From positions 21,110,501-21,174,500 of the forward strand of contig CM065397.1 in assembly GCA_033060915.1 (NCBI GenBank): a stretch of 64,000 nt of DNA, read 5' to 3'. The position numbers and the translations under genes are program-made. Positions 31,320 to 43,690 of the stretch are shown here, in pieces. Source of the DNA: Euryodendron excelsum (Eukaryota > Streptophyta > Magnoliopsida > Ericales > Pentaphylacaceae). The notes under the pieces are model-generated. The model saw only the letters and a list, made by a program, of their open reading frames with translations. It did no database searches and had not been told where the DNA came from. Every line of letters begins with the position of its first letter. Position 1 is the first letter of the stretch.

Positions 31320-34300
31320 AAAAGTTGGCATCTGTCACGACCCGACTTCGCCCTCACTAGGCCGCGACAGTGAAGGGTTTAAGGTTGGGTTTGAAAGTAC
31401 GGGATTGGGTTTATGATTTCAACACAACCATATAAACATGAATATGTCATAGATAGTCTAGAAATATTACATCAGGGTCGTAAAACTAGCGTAAGTCTCA
31501 TAATATTACAGTCCAACATAAACTAACTCAAGAATTTAAAAAAAAACACATAAGATAACAGGGGGGTTTAATCTCGTATGCTCATTTCCTTTAAACTCAG
31601 TTGGGTGTCTCTATCCCTGAAAATGTCCCATAAGATAGGAATTAGCGGCAAAGCCCAGTAGGAGATCTAAGATTTCTATAAGGTGCAGGATAAAAGGTAA
31701 TGCAGTAAAAGAATGTTATGGCATACATATGACCCTTGTAATTTCTTTTTCTTTTCATCAATATCAAGATCCTTGCAGGTATGTCCTGCTTGGGCCAATT
31801 CAAACCAATGGGGTCCACCTATGATTCATCCTTCATCATCAAGTCCAGTGGAGCCCATCCGTGAACATCTAGCCCGATATCAAGCTAGTGATACCGACCC
31901 ATGATAGCCCCAAGTATCAAGCCAGTTCGGCACACCCATGATATACATCTTAGGGTCTTTTCCTTTCTAGTTATACCACCCTTATATCTCCTCAGTGATG
32001 CAGTCATAAAAACAAGAATGCTTTATTTTGAAGTAAATGAGTAAAAGACATTTAAGACAGAAAGCTAATTGGATAGTAAACATAAAGCATGTCAATATAC
32101 AAGTTATTTGATACAGGAAAAACGTAAGCATAAATCATAAGGAAATGCATAGATTCCTACCTTGGGTAATAGTCTTGGTAAGAAATAAGTATTCGCTTCA
32201 CGTACTGTCTGTGAAGGGAGGAAATGTGAGCTTGTAAGATTATCCAAGATTTTCTAAAAATCCTTATAAATTAGTGATGGTTAATTGAAGTCTCGAATAA
32301 TTAGAGAATCAGTAAGATTAAGGTTGTCAGTAGGGGGTGGTTTGGTAGGACGAATTCTTTGAAATCCTCCTCGCCTCTCGTCCAAAAAAAGAATTGCCCG
32401 GTGTCGGGCCTAAGGGCGAAATTTCAAAACTTACCAGGAGCCTAGTGACATCGCACTCTCCCATATTTGGGTTTCTCATGATTTTATAAGTCCTCTCGAA
32501 AATTTTCAGATTTTTCCCAATTATAGTTTATTTTCTACGATTTTGTGTCCAAACAGAGTTATTAATTCACAAAAAATTGTAGAATTATCAAAAAATTCTA
32601 GAAAATTTAGGGTAGGCTTATATGGTCTCTGGGACCAACCCAGCAAAATTTGGTGGTCATCGGAGTAGGGACGCGCCCTCACGCACCACCAGACGTGCGT
32701 GGGGTAGGGAGGCATAGCCTCCTCCTTCCTCCACCGCGACTGGTGATGCTTCTCGACCTGTTTTCGGTCATCCACGACACTTCCTGGCCATGCATGTGCA
32801 ACCCAGAGATAGACAAAGACCTGGGCTTCACACTCATGGCCAGAGCTCCGTTGGGGGTGGTCGGGGGTGGCCGGTTTTTGGCTGAACAGCCTGATTGCAC
32901 GGCGGAACCCTAGGTTCCAGACCCTAGGTTCAAGCCCTTCCTGTCATTTTCTGGGAACGTGTTCTTCACAAAAGTTGTTCAGATCATCGAGACGAAGAGG
33001 ACCCCTCATCGGATTTGGTGGCCGGTAGCCAGAGTTAAGGCCGGCAGAAGCTTTTCCGGCGGGTTTGGCCTCCCAGGGAGTTTCCGATGCATGCATGTTG
33101 CGCCCAGATTTTTCGCACTCGAGGAATACTCACCCAAGTGGGAAAAATGCTGTACTCTCTCGTTAGAACTCACCCTCCTAGAAGAATGAGTGCGACTAGG
33201 TTTGAATTGAAAACAGGTTTGAATAAAGGGCTTTTGAAAAAGATTCGGAGTCACCACCTAACTTGATTAAGGTGAGTTAGGTCACCTAAAAACTAAGAGT
33301 AATCCGAAGACTACACTTAGGGTTTTTGGAAAACGATTTGAAAATATCTCCTCAAGAGAGGGTTTTTAAGAAAACAGGTTGTTTGGCAACCTTTGGAAAA
33401 CATTTAGCCCTTTTTTTTTTGAAAAATAACTCCTTTTTGGTCTTTCAAAAACAGTGATCTAGGTTCGGAGGTTGGTTACGTGTAGGGAAGACGCACTAAG
33501 CTATCACCCTACCCTGCCCTTTCGGTACCTACATGTCAGTCTACCCTAGATTTACCTATGAGAGTCTCCAATTAACTATAGTTCAACCCTATTCACTTTG
33601 AAGAACAATGCTTGAAAAGAAACTAACATGATGCATGATATGCAAGTGCAAGTTAAGAGAATTGAAAAATAGATTTGGAAAGAGATTGATTTGAAATTGA
33701 TTTGATTTGAAAATAGATTTGAAGAGATGGAATTGAAATTGGAAAGTTTGAAAATTGAAAGTAAAAATTTGAAAATAGAAATTTTGAAATTGAAATTTGA
33801 GATTTAAAAAGATTTTGAGAACTGCACCCATGAGGGTGGAATTGAAAGTTTGAAAAGTATTGTGACCGCACCTATGAAGGTTGCCTACGTATCCTTTTGG
33901 GGGAATCAGGTCAGTCGTAGTTCGGACAAGAGTCTGATTGAAAAGAGATTGATTTGAAGAGAGAGATTGGATTGGAAGAAAGAGATTGAATTGAAAATTG
34001 GATTTGATTTGAGATTAGAAGAGGAGATTGGAAATTGAAATTGAGAAGATTGGACTTGCTTTGGAAAGATTGATTTTGGAAAGACTTGGTTTTAGGAAAC
34101 CTAGACTTAGGAAAGAGACTTAGGAAAGATTCAACTTGACTTGGAAGGTTTAGGAGATTAGGAAATGTTGGATTTAAGAAATGTTCAAATTAGGGAAGTT
34201 GCAAATTAGGAAAGTGTCATTTTAGGAAAGTTTCGAATTAGGAAAGTTTTAGGTTTAAGAAAGTTTCAACTTAGGAAAGTGTTGTGTTAGGAAAGATTTT

Positions 34301-36478
34301 GAAATTAGGAAGTATTGAATTTAGAAATGTTTTGAATTAGGAAAAGTTTAGTTTAAGAAAAGCTTAGAATTTAGAAAGTATCAAGTTAAGAAAGTGTTGA
34401 ATTTTGGAACGTTTTGAAAAAGGGAAGTTTTGAATTTGGAAAGTTTTGAAAACAAGGAAGTTTTGAAAATAAGAAAGTTTCGTTTTGGGAAAGGTTTGAA
34501 AAAGGAAAGTTTTCAGTTTAGGAAATGTTTGAATTAAGAAAGTTTTGAGTTTAGAAAAGTTTTAGATTTGGAAAGATTTGAAGTTTAAGAAAGTTTAGAA
34601 TTTAGAAAGTTTTTAGATTTAGAAAGTTTAAGATTTAGAAAGTTTTAGGGTTTTAGGAAATCTTGAGATTACGAAAGGTTTGAGTTTAGAAAAAGTTTTA
34701 AAGTTGAGTTTTAAAGTTTAAGAAAGATTTTTATGTTCAAGTTTTGGAAACTTAAGATTTAGGAAAGTAGAAGTTTAGGAAGGATTTGAATTAGGAAAGG
34801 TTTGGGATTTGTTTCCAAAGGCGGAGGATTGGATTTAGTTTCCTAAACGGGGAGATTTGGTTTGGTTTCCTAAAGGGAAGATAGGATTTGGAAAGGGAGA
34901 TTCTAGAAACCCTAGATTTGGAAAATTATAGTTTTGACATAGAAAAGAGGTTTTGGAAATGTATATAGTTTGGATATGAAAATAAGAGATTTTGGAAACC
35001 TAGGTTTGGGGCAAAGTTTGAAAACCATGTTTTTGGGAAGAACATTAGGGTTTCCTAATTGTGGGTTCTAGGGCTTGACTTGGGCTCTAAGAAAAGAGTT
35101 TTTGGAAAGTGCATTTTTAAAAACGAAGGTTTTCTAGAAGGGAATCCTAGGGAGGAACTTTGGAAAGTGAATTTGGAAAGAGAGTTTTTGGAAAGATTTT
35201 TGGAAAGAGGGAGTTTTTGGAAAGTGTGTTTTTGGAAACATAGATTTTGGGAGGAAAAATCCTAGAGGGGAGTTTCTAGAAGGAAGATTTTTGGAAAGAG
35301 AGTTTTTTAGAAAAATTTTTGGAGAGAATTTTTAGGAAGGTAAATCTAGGGAGTATTTTTAGAAAGTGAATTTTGAGGAAAAGATTTTGGAAAGGAGTTG
35401 AAAAAGAGAGTTTTGAAAAATAGATTTTGGAAGGGAGTTTTTTAAAACAATTTTAAAGAGGAGAGTTTTAGGAAAGTATGTTGAAAAAGAGATTTTTAGG
35501 AAGAGATTTTTGAAAAGAGAGTTTTTTGGAAAGCACGTTGGAAAAGAGATTTTTAAGAGGAGGGATTTGAAAAGAGAGTTTTAGGAAAGTATAAAAACGT
35601 CTCACTTTCCTAAAGCAATTCTAACCGTAAGAGGGCTAGAACCACTTTAAGAAAGTGGTTTTGGGAAAACAACAAGGGTTGAAAATATGGACAAAAAAAA
35701 AGTCACTTTTAATGTAACACTTTCCTAAAGCAACCCTAGCCATGGAAAGGCTAGAATCACCCTAGAATTGTGATTTTGAAAACAAGTTTTTGAAAAAGAG
35801 ATTTTGATGTAATTTTGAAAACAAGTTTGAAAACGGTTTTGAAAAATGATTTTGAAAACGAATTTTGGAAGATGCAAGACTATGATATGCACAATGCAAT
35901 TTGGGGTCGTGAACATACAAGGCTAAGGCTTCACCACATAATCAAGGGGGCTGGACCCACGTGGTCTTTGGTTAGACTAGAAGAAAGCCCCCGACACGGT
36001 GACTCTCCAATAGCCCAATCCTACACATGGACCGGGAATCCCCTTGTTTCAAGCATGCAAAGAAAGGGGGGGAAAGAGATGGGGGATTAAAATAGAGAAA
36101 ACCCAAGTGGGTTGGAGAGAGAAGAGAGAGGGGGAAGTACAGAAAATTAAAGAGAAAGCCTACCGTATGTCTTCTTTATTTTGTGCGCCGCGCTGTCTTC
36201 GGTCTTCGGTCTTTGTCTTGATCTTCACCTTCAATCTTCAAGAGTTGTCTTCAAGCTTTGAATGGCAGCTCTTCAAGTCTTCAAATGATGGTTGAAGGCT
36301 AGTGTATGAGTGTATGGGGGAGTGTATGAGTGTATAGGAGGCTAGGGTTTGTGTAGGGTGGTTAGGGTTTGGAAAACCTAGGGAGGCTAGGGTTTAGGAG
36401 GTGCTCGAGCTCTGTATATCGAAACATATGATTTTTAGAATGAGTTTGCGGATCCTTTGCACGTTGAATGAGGCTCTG

Positions 36479-36486
36479 TATTTATA
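36479..36486 (-). promoter_or_regulatory. TATA box of LTR-5
   Basis: Minus-strand tataaata, with the palindromic GGCGCC array at 36501-36603 directly upstream in LTR sense. Confidence 0.65.
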
Positions 36487-37599
36487 GAAGTTGGATAAAC
36501 CTGGCGCCTGTTGTAGTGGCGCCAGGGCAAACTTTACACTGGTGCCACTAGGAGTGGCGCCAGGCCATTTTTTGGCTTGGCGCCACTACTAGTGGTGCCA
36601 GCCAATTAGGAAAGGTTTAGGGTCGGTAGGCAACGTATCTTTGACTAGATTTGGGCGCCTGTATTAGTGACTACCATGTAATTTTTAGCCTGGCTTCACT
36701 AGGAGTGACTCCGGAAAGTTAGGGAATGACTTGAAAGAGCCGAGAATGACCCGGAAGGCCGGAAAGAAGCATGAACACTTAAAATAGTGTCATGGAGGTA
36801 TTTTACTCAAAAAATGGGTACGAGATGTGTTGGAAGGGTTAACCAGGCCTTTAGGGGCAAAACAGTCAATCGGATCGGGAAGCTGCCGGGACAGGCTCGG
36901 ACTGTTTCGGAAGAAGACTTGGGATCTGTAAACATTATTTAGAATGTTCCCAGATGTTTCCGGTTTGATTCCCAGGGCCGGCGTGGTCGGAAAAGGAGAT
37001 CGGCCCACTAGGGGCAAAACGGTCATTTTGCACCGGGTTGGCCAGAACTGACTCGGAATGATCCGGAAAGATAAGGAAAGGCTGAGAATACTACAAGAAG
37101 CATTCTTGGGAGGTTACCGGTTTGATACCCAGAGCCGGTGTAGTCGGAAAAGGAGATCGGCCCACTAGGGGCAAAACGGTCATTTTGTACCGGGTTGGTT
37201 GGAATTGACTCGGAATGATGCGGAAAGATAAGGAAAGACTGAGAATACTACAAGAAGCATTCTCGGGACATTACCGGTTTGGTTCCCGGGGCATTCGGAT
37301 GTCTAGGGGCAAAATGGTCATCTTGACCGGAAAGTCTCGGAAAAGGTCCTAAGGGTAGTTTGGTCACTTTTCACTGAAGTGGGCTAACAAACACTTGTGT
37401 TAACCTGCGTTTTGAGTGTTTCTGCCACTCTAACGGTGGCCGTCGTGACACAGGGATTTGTTGCCAATTCCCTATATCGACCTATTTGTGAGTATTTGCG
37501 CTACTCTAACGGTTTTGTGAGTATTTCCGCTACTTTAACGGTTTGGTGAGTATTTCCGCTACTTTAACAGCTTTGTGAGTAGTTTCGCTACTCGAACCG

Positions 37600-37830
37600 T
37601 CTCGAGGAATAAACTGTCTCGAGAGAGGGATTTGAAAAGGGGTCTTATCGTCTCCGAAGAGACGTGCCTGGATTGGAACCGTCTCGAGGAATAAACTGTC
37701 TCGAGAGAGGGATTGGAAAGGGGTCTTACCGTCTCCGAGGAGACGCACCTGGATTGGAACCGTCTCGAGAAATAAACTGTCTCGAGAGTGGGATTGGAAA
37801 GGGGTCTTACCGTCTCCGAAGAGACGCGCC
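37600..37830. repeat. Hairpin-bearing repeats in U3 of LTR-5
   Basis: About three units of roughly 80 bp containing cgtctccgaagagacg (a 6-bp stem) and ctcgaggaataaactgtctc. This is the reverse complement of the LTR-2 array. Confidence 0.7.
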
Positions 37831-38575
37831 TGGGTTTTGAGTGTTTCCGCCACTCTAACGGCGGTCGTCGTGGCACAGGGGTTTGTTGCCAATTCCCTAT
37901 ATCGACCTATTTGTGAGTGTTTCCGCTACTCTAACGGTTTTGTGAGTAGTTTTGCTACTCGGGCCGTCTCGAGGAATAAACTGTCTCAAGGAATAAACTG
38001 TCTCAAGAGAGGGATTGGAATTGGAATAAGAAAGGACAATGCCCCTAAGGGCATTTTGGTCATTTTGCCTTCATTTGGGCCTAACAGGCCCGCGAAGCGA
38101 TGGAAAGACGGAATTTGGACCTAAAGAATTGGTTTCGATTGGGATATGCCCACAATGACTTGAAAACAAGTCTAGACGGAGTGTAGACTGCCGAGCGGTC
38201 AAAAATGGGGTGCTTACAATGCACAGAGGCCTTGCGCCTCCCTAGAACACCCAGATGGGTCCCTAAGAAGCCCAGAGCTCCTGTGGCAGCCCTCAATCCC
38301 TGGTGTTGCTGCTGTGGGTTGGGTGGCGCAAATTTTCGATCTTTCTCTCTCTAGAGACTCTCGGCTCAAGCAGTGGGTTTGTGGGGCGTTTTGTGCTGGG
38401 TTTAAGAGGCTTAAGGTGTGGAGAAGGTGGGTTCCTTACCTGGTTTTCGAATGCCACAGTCTCGAGCTCCCTCTTCCCCGCTCTCTTTCTCTCTCTCTCT
38501 CTCTCTCGGTTTCTCTCTAAAACTCTCACACAATGCTTCTTCTTAAGTAACCCATGAGGGAGGGGGTGCATGTGA

Positions 38576-38581
38576 TTTATA
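38576..38581 (-). promoter_or_regulatory. TATA box of the Tekay-like solo LTR
   Basis: The minus strand reads ccctataaatcacatgcacc, a plausible LTR promoter context. Confidence 0.5.
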
Positions 38582-38620
38582 GGGCTGTGGTGTGTGTATA
38601 TGGGTGACGGGGAGTGACAC

Positions 38621-38621
38621 C

Positions 38622-38669
<48 letters not shown>

Positions 38670-38689
38670 CGGCTATCCCTCTCTCGGCA

Positions 38690-38741
<52 letters not shown>
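38621..38741. repeat. (TC)n microsatellite
   Basis: Long interrupted ctctct run. A shorter one lies at 38481-38507. It creates spurious Ser-Leu and Arg-Glu ORFs on both strands. Confidence 0.95.
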
Positions 38742-38742
<1 letters not shown>

Positions 38743-39576
38743 AATTCCCTCGGTCGTCCGCGTTTCCAGTTTTTGGTTCCTTCATCATTCTCCAATCCCT
38801 TAATTCCTATTAGCTGAGTGAGAAACTCTGTCCCAAATTTGTATAACAATGGCTTAGAAAATAATGTGATATGTGTGTGTGTTTAAAATATATGGTTAGT
38901 GCTTAATTGTTTATAATAGGATAGGTGTAGATATGCATATACATGTGCAGGCATGCATACATCTATATATATGTATAGGTGCATATATGCTATAAAATAC
39001 CAACCATGCAAGTTGGCGGGGTAGGGCAATTTTTCAATTATGGAAGGAAGTCCCTAGTCCAAGGCGACTAAGTTTCAAGTTTTGTTCTTCGTCAGGTGTG
39101 TAATCCAAAACCGTAACTAGAAGGCTCTCGAAAAGTAAATCGATTTAGACTTGAATTTCATGCAATTCCGTCGCCGGGTGAGAGAGAAAACTCCATACGA
39201 AGTTTCAGGAAATTTAGGTGCGAATTTCCAGGTGCAGTGGCATTCAGGGGCTTTTTTGGGGGATCGATACTTTACGAAAAGGAGTTATGAGATTACCGAG
39301 GTGTCGGGCTCGAAAAGGTGATAATTTTAGACATATAATTCGTCGAAATCTGATGAAAGACGAGAGAGAAAACTCAACTTTAAGTTAGGGTGTTAGCTAA
39401 TGCGAATTGTCGGGTAACGAGGTTCAAATTCTGTCTCCGAGGAATTGGGTTTCTTAAATTGGACGGGTTTGGGCTTGAAAAGGTTTTGCTATGACTTATG
39501 TCTCTATGGTTGTGTTCTAAACCGTCCCGTTATGGTTAATGCAGTCAAGGAAAAATATAGCGGGTATTACAGCATC

Positions 39577-40974
39577 TCCAAAAGTCGACTTAGCAACAAA
39601 TTTCTTAATGAAAAAAAGATCTTAAATTAGAAGCAGAAAGGGATCTAGAAGAATAACAAGAGTATGAAGGAAAGAAGAAAGCAGTGAATGGAAGTTAAGT
39701 TGCCAAAGGTGATCATTGGTCTTTTAAAACCCTACAGGTGATAATGTTTGAGCCTTTCTACCCTTTCATTCATAATCTCCTTAACCTAGCCTACGTTATA
39801 GTCCAAATTAAAGTCCTCTCTGATCAAAGAAAATTGCTTAGTCCAAATAAGCCTGAACAATACCAAGACAACTAAGATGAGAAAGGAGAACTGGAAGGGA
39901 ATGCATGGGGCAATCTCATGCTCCAAGGTGTGTTCAGATGGTTTTGGTTTAAACAACCCACTAAAAGAAGATCTTTGAGCCTAAATATCTATTCGTTTCT
40001 TGCAACCCCTAAACCCAACCTACATTACGGTTCTAAAAGAAGTCTTCTCGGATTGAGGGCTTAGCTGTTTATCACTCTGCAAAGGGCATGCAAGTTGTCG
40101 CTCGAGCCATGGTGGCATTTTGGAGAGAAAACCAAGTGAGATCAGAAAAATTCCAAACAATAATCCTGTAGAAAGTAGGGATAGAATAGCAAACCGAAAG
40201 TCAAGATCCCTGGAGAATGGTGTAAATGCTATCACACCCTGATGAGAATGGGAAAAAACTAAATGGGGCAAACTCTTAGAAAGGAAACAGAATCCTGAGA
40301 GTATGGGCCTTGGGGCAATCCTGGGACATTCTTTGTAAATAGCTTATATACTTGCAGTACTAATGCATCCATGACATGTATAAATTGTACATCCATTAAA
40401 TTCCAGTGTAGTTTGTATCTATTCATGCATTCATCAAAGAGCGTGGCATGTATTCAATTCCGTTCCAGTAGGTATATTCATCCAAAAAATATAACGTGCA
40501 TTAAATTCTATTCCTGTATGAACTTATGCATTCATAAAAAAAAAATAATAACAAAAATAATAAAAAAAAAGTAGGACATGCCAAATAGGTCACGCATCTA
40601 ACTTCATATGCATTCACAAAAAAAAAAATCAATAAAAATAAATGTATAACATATATTCACCTATTTACCTGTGCATTTTTAGAATTAGCATAAATAATTT
40701 TTATAAAGGAAAGACAGAAGAAAAACTAACTCTATTTCTTCCTCCATTTCTTAAACAAGAAACAAGGAACGAGGTAAAATACAAAAAGGAGCTAAAGCCC
40801 TCAAACATCTCCAGCATCGGCACACGCATCAGAAAGCTCAAATTTCCATGACCGACAAGAAACAGAGAATGGGGCAATGACCACCCTCGACCTCCCCAAT
40901 CAAATGATCTTCGAATCGGGATACCATGTATACTAAAAAAGATAAGTAATAAATAGGTGTCTGATCACTCAAAG
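39577..40974 (+). other. Degenerate 3' interior of E2
   Basis: Follows the Tekay-like insertion. Contains two diverged copies of a roughly 230-bp segment (about 39745-39850 and 39970-40060, sharing tttgagcct, cctacgtta/cctacatta and gtcctctc/gtcttctc words). A second set of repeats at about 40370-40545 is built on gcattcat and cattaaattc words. Runs of A follow. No gene seen. Confidence 0.5.
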
Positions 40975-41846
40975 CTAGAATAATGAAGCATATCCCCGAA
41001 AATGAGCATTGACCCCCGGTTGGAGTCTGGTAAGGCTCACGAAGGACTCTCCCACAACCATAGGAGCATGGGAATGCCCCTCACGAATCTTGACAAGCAG
41101 GGCACATAACCGACAGTTGACCAAGTCATTCCCACCCGGCTGAAACATCAACAAGTCTAGGAGACACAGAACTAAGGCTACCATGGAGAAACGGACCAAT
41201 CTTGAGGATTATGCCAATTCCCTATCCGTCGCAAGCTCAAAATGAAAGAAACAAAAACTTTACTGGGACGTAAGGAAACTGGGGCAGAAAATCAGAAGAA
41301 AATGCCGCACAACAAAGCCCAAGCTGAGAAAAGACAATCGCGACCCAGCCATTAGGAAAAGTAGGTCCCATAATATTAGCTGAACCATCCCGAAGACCTA
41401 GGAGGAAGCCATACTCATGGGGAGTAGGGGCAAGCTCACATTCCCTAAGAAAGACGGGTCAGGTGGCCAAAAGGGAATCATTGCCAAAAAATAAGCTGCG
41501 CCAATAGGAGAGAAGCCATGCAACCAAATAACCCGTGAAAAATGTCTTGCTCATTTAGAGGATACCCACCCATTATACCAAACCCATAGTTAACTTAAAA
41601 TAGCATCGGCCATCCTAAAAGTCAAAAGTGGGAAATCTCGGCGTCCATCTCATCCTTGAAGGCTAGCTTAACTGGAGCGAAGAGGTCAACTGAAGGCCTA
41701 CTCCCTCTTCCATTCTAGATAGAAAATGTCCTGCTAGCTGATCTTTGGCTACCTCTGGATCGACTGGAACCACAGGTGGAATCTGTCCGAGCCGCCTTCC
41801 CCGAGCGACGTCTCCTCTCAGAACCATCATCACCTGCATCTGCCAT
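40975..41846 (-). pseudogene. Antisense accessory gene of E2, decayed PMD/DUF7745-like
   Basis: Starts at 41846 just after the splice acceptor, as in E1. The first 43 residues match the E1 Ser/Arg-rich N-terminus, and E2 lacks the E1 TAG at codon 15. A TAG at 41715-41717 ends it. Downstream similarity to the E1 protein persists for about 25 codons and then fades. A separate open stretch at 41199-40975 (SMVALVLCLLDLLMF ... VGESFVSLTRL) vaguely resembles DUF7745-type plant domains. That assignment is weak; the N-terminal homology is clear. Over the first 36 codons, 12 of the 20 differences between E1 and E2 fall on third positions, as expected if the gene was once under protein-level selection. 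Confidence 0.55.
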
Positions 41847-41847
41847 C

Positions 41848-42732
41848 CTGAAAAGGTAAGCCAAGATAAGAGGTGTTAATATACCGTACATCCAATTAAA
41901 ATAATAATAAAATAAAATAAACAACAAAAAATAAAAAATAATAAAAAGATTTCGAATGATAAGCCAAAACAAATTTCTTACATACACCATCTGATTTTCT
42001 AACTTCAAATCATATCTCAAGGGTTTTCTGTCTTTTTCCTTCAAAAAGATTTTATTTCTAAACCTTTTCCAACTCTTTCCCTAATTTTTAAAAATTTCAG
42101 CAGAGTCTCGTTTAAAAATAGTCCCTACAACACCCATGACATCAACACAAAATACAAAACGTGCACTTCACAACGTTACAATCACATAACACCACCATCC
42201 GTGCACACTTGTCAATTTTTCAAAATTTTCAAAACATATATTTTATTTTTCCAATAAATCAATGGTTTTCCAAGTTGTCCTAAAATTTCTCAAAATCACC
42301 TCAAATGTTTTCTAAAACATTCCAATATTTTTCCAAATTTCGAACTCTAAAAATTTCATCAATCTCTCAAGTTTTCTTAGTTTTCCTAATTTTCTAAATA
42401 TTTTTCTATTTTTCAAAAAATCAAAAATTCACCAAGTTTTCAAAAAATCACAAAACTTCACATAGTTGCTAGACACATTTTTCTAATGCACATTGCATAA
42501 AAATCTAGCCAAAAAACGCAATACCCAAGCTTGTAAGAACAAATTCACTATTCCTACAGAAAACCATCTTCACATAATCGTGTAAAATCACTCAAATTTA
42601 ATCAAACAAGCACCAAAATGCAAAATTAACATCATCATAATGTTCAAAACATATCAAAACATCAATGTTCACTGTTCACATGATTCAAACGAAATTCTAC
42701 ACATTAAAATCAACAAAGATTTAAAAACTCAC
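41848..42732 (-). other. Intron in the 5' leader of the antisense gene (E2 copy)
   Basis: Donor gtgagt (42732-42727) and acceptor ttttcag|g (41848), 885 nt. Collinear and alignable with the E1 intron, AT-rich and without an ORF of interest. Confidence 0.6.
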
Positions 42733-42932
42733 TTTTTGGAGTTCTCCTGCAAAATCTTCTCTTCTGGCGACTTTTCCAGTGATGTGGTCTCCTTCCGGAA
42801 ATCATCCGTGCTCTCCAAGAAGTGCTGCTTCAATGTCCAAGTCAGTTTCCTCGTAATGTCTCTCGGATTTGCGAAAACCTTCCAAATTCCCACAAGTGTT
42901 CGAACTAGAAAATTTTCTGGTTTTGTTCCCAA
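42733..42932 (-). other. Probable non-coding 5' exon of the antisense gene (E2 copy)
   Basis: Homologous to 5323-5524 and bounded by the donor site. The upstream limit is uncertain. Confidence 0.35.
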
Positions 42933-43041
42933 GCTTGGCGCCAAGGCTTTTCTGCCAAAGGCCCCACTCCTAGTGGCACCGGTTTCCAATTCTGGGCAGT
43001 TTTGCCCTTTTTTCCGCCAAAGGCCCCACTCCTAGTGCACC
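42933..43041. promoter_or_regulatory. GGCGCC-type modules beside the antisense gene promoter (E2)
   Basis: cttggcgccaag (a perfect 12-bp palindrome) followed by two tandem copies, about 60 bp apart, of a segment with gccaaaggccccactcctag. Corresponds to 5525-5585 in E1 with local rearrangement. Confidence 0.5.
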
Positions 43042-43200
43042 GGTTTTTTCCGCCAAAACTTATTTTCGAAGGCCTTTTGGGCTCAGTATCCATTTTCGAA
43101 CCCCCGTGGTTGAAAATTTTCCAAAGTCCGTCCCTCCGACCGCCTCACAGTCAACATGGAGCTCTTACTTTATTATTTTCTATCTTTGACAAGCAAAGAC

Positions 43201-43213
43201 AGAAAAAGAGGGA
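43201..43213 (+). other. Polypurine tract of E2
   Basis: agaaaaagaggga, then catc and the TGTAAGC start of LTR-6. Same position and sequence as in E1. Confidence 0.78.
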
Positions 43214-43411
43214 CATCTGTAAGCATCCCATTTTTGACCGCTCGGTAGTCTATGATCCGTCCAGACTTGTACTCAAGTCAGTATGGATGTATTTCAATTG
43301 AAACCAACTCTCTAAATCTAATCCCATCTATTCATCGCTTCGCGGGCCTACCGGGCCCAAATAGAGGCAAAATGACCAAAATGCCCTTAGGGGGGCATTG
43401 TCCATTCCAAC

Positions 43412-43690
43412 AGGCGCGTCTTTCCGAAGACAGTAAGACCCCTTTCCAAATTCCAAATCAGGAGCGTCTTTCCGAAGACGGTAAGTCCCGTTTCCAATTC
43501 CAAATTAGGCGCGTCTTTCTGAAGACGGTAAGTCCTCTTTCCAATTCCAATAGGCACGTAATTCCGGAGATAATAAGTCCCCTTTCCAATTCCAAATTAG
43601 GCGCATTTTTTCAAAGACAGTAAGTCCCCTTTTCCAATTCCAAATCAGGCACGTCTTTCTGAAGATGGTAAGTCCCCTTTCCAATTCCAC
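43412..43690. repeat. 46-48 bp hairpin repeats in U3 of LTR-6
   Basis: About six units with cgtctttccgaagacg (43465-43480) and variants. Stem length matches the LTR-2 hairpin, but one stem pair is changed on both sides (C-G to T-A). Confidence 0.7.

Larger units (their letters stand above)
33096..38218 (-). mobile_element. LTR-5, 5123-bp solo giant LTR, TSD atgca
   Basis: Plus-strand reading starts TGTTGCGCCC and ends GGTGCTTACA. atgca lies on both sides (33091-33095 and 38219-38223), inside the Tekay-like LTR. It has the full module order: conserved U5 block 33460-33550, purine tract, palindromic array 36501-36603, about two 158-bp units, hairpin repeats about 37600-37830. Confidence 0.95.
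31333..39571 (-). mobile_element. Tekay/Del-like solo LTR, TSD gcatc, split by LTR-5
   Basis: In minus orientation it begins TGTAATACCCGCTATATTTT (39571 leftward) and ends GGGTCGTGACA (31333). gcatc flanks both ends (31328-31332 and 39572-39576). Net length is about 3.1 kb after removing LTR-5 and its TSD. The termini are typical of Tekay/Del chromovirus LTRs. It has no PBS-led interior or pol, so it is a solo LTR. A (TC)n tract (38621-38741) and a TATA box (38581-38576) lie inside. The ORFs here (for example 32521-33257) are non-coding frames. Confidence 0.88.

Noticed and set aside
32521..33257. Overlapping short ORFs on both strands before LTR-5
   Set aside because: They lie inside a solo Tekay-like LTR, conflict with each other and have no domains.
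38478..38817. ORFs rich in Ser-Leu or Arg-Glu repeats on both strands
   Set aside because: They are translations of the (TC)n microsatellite.
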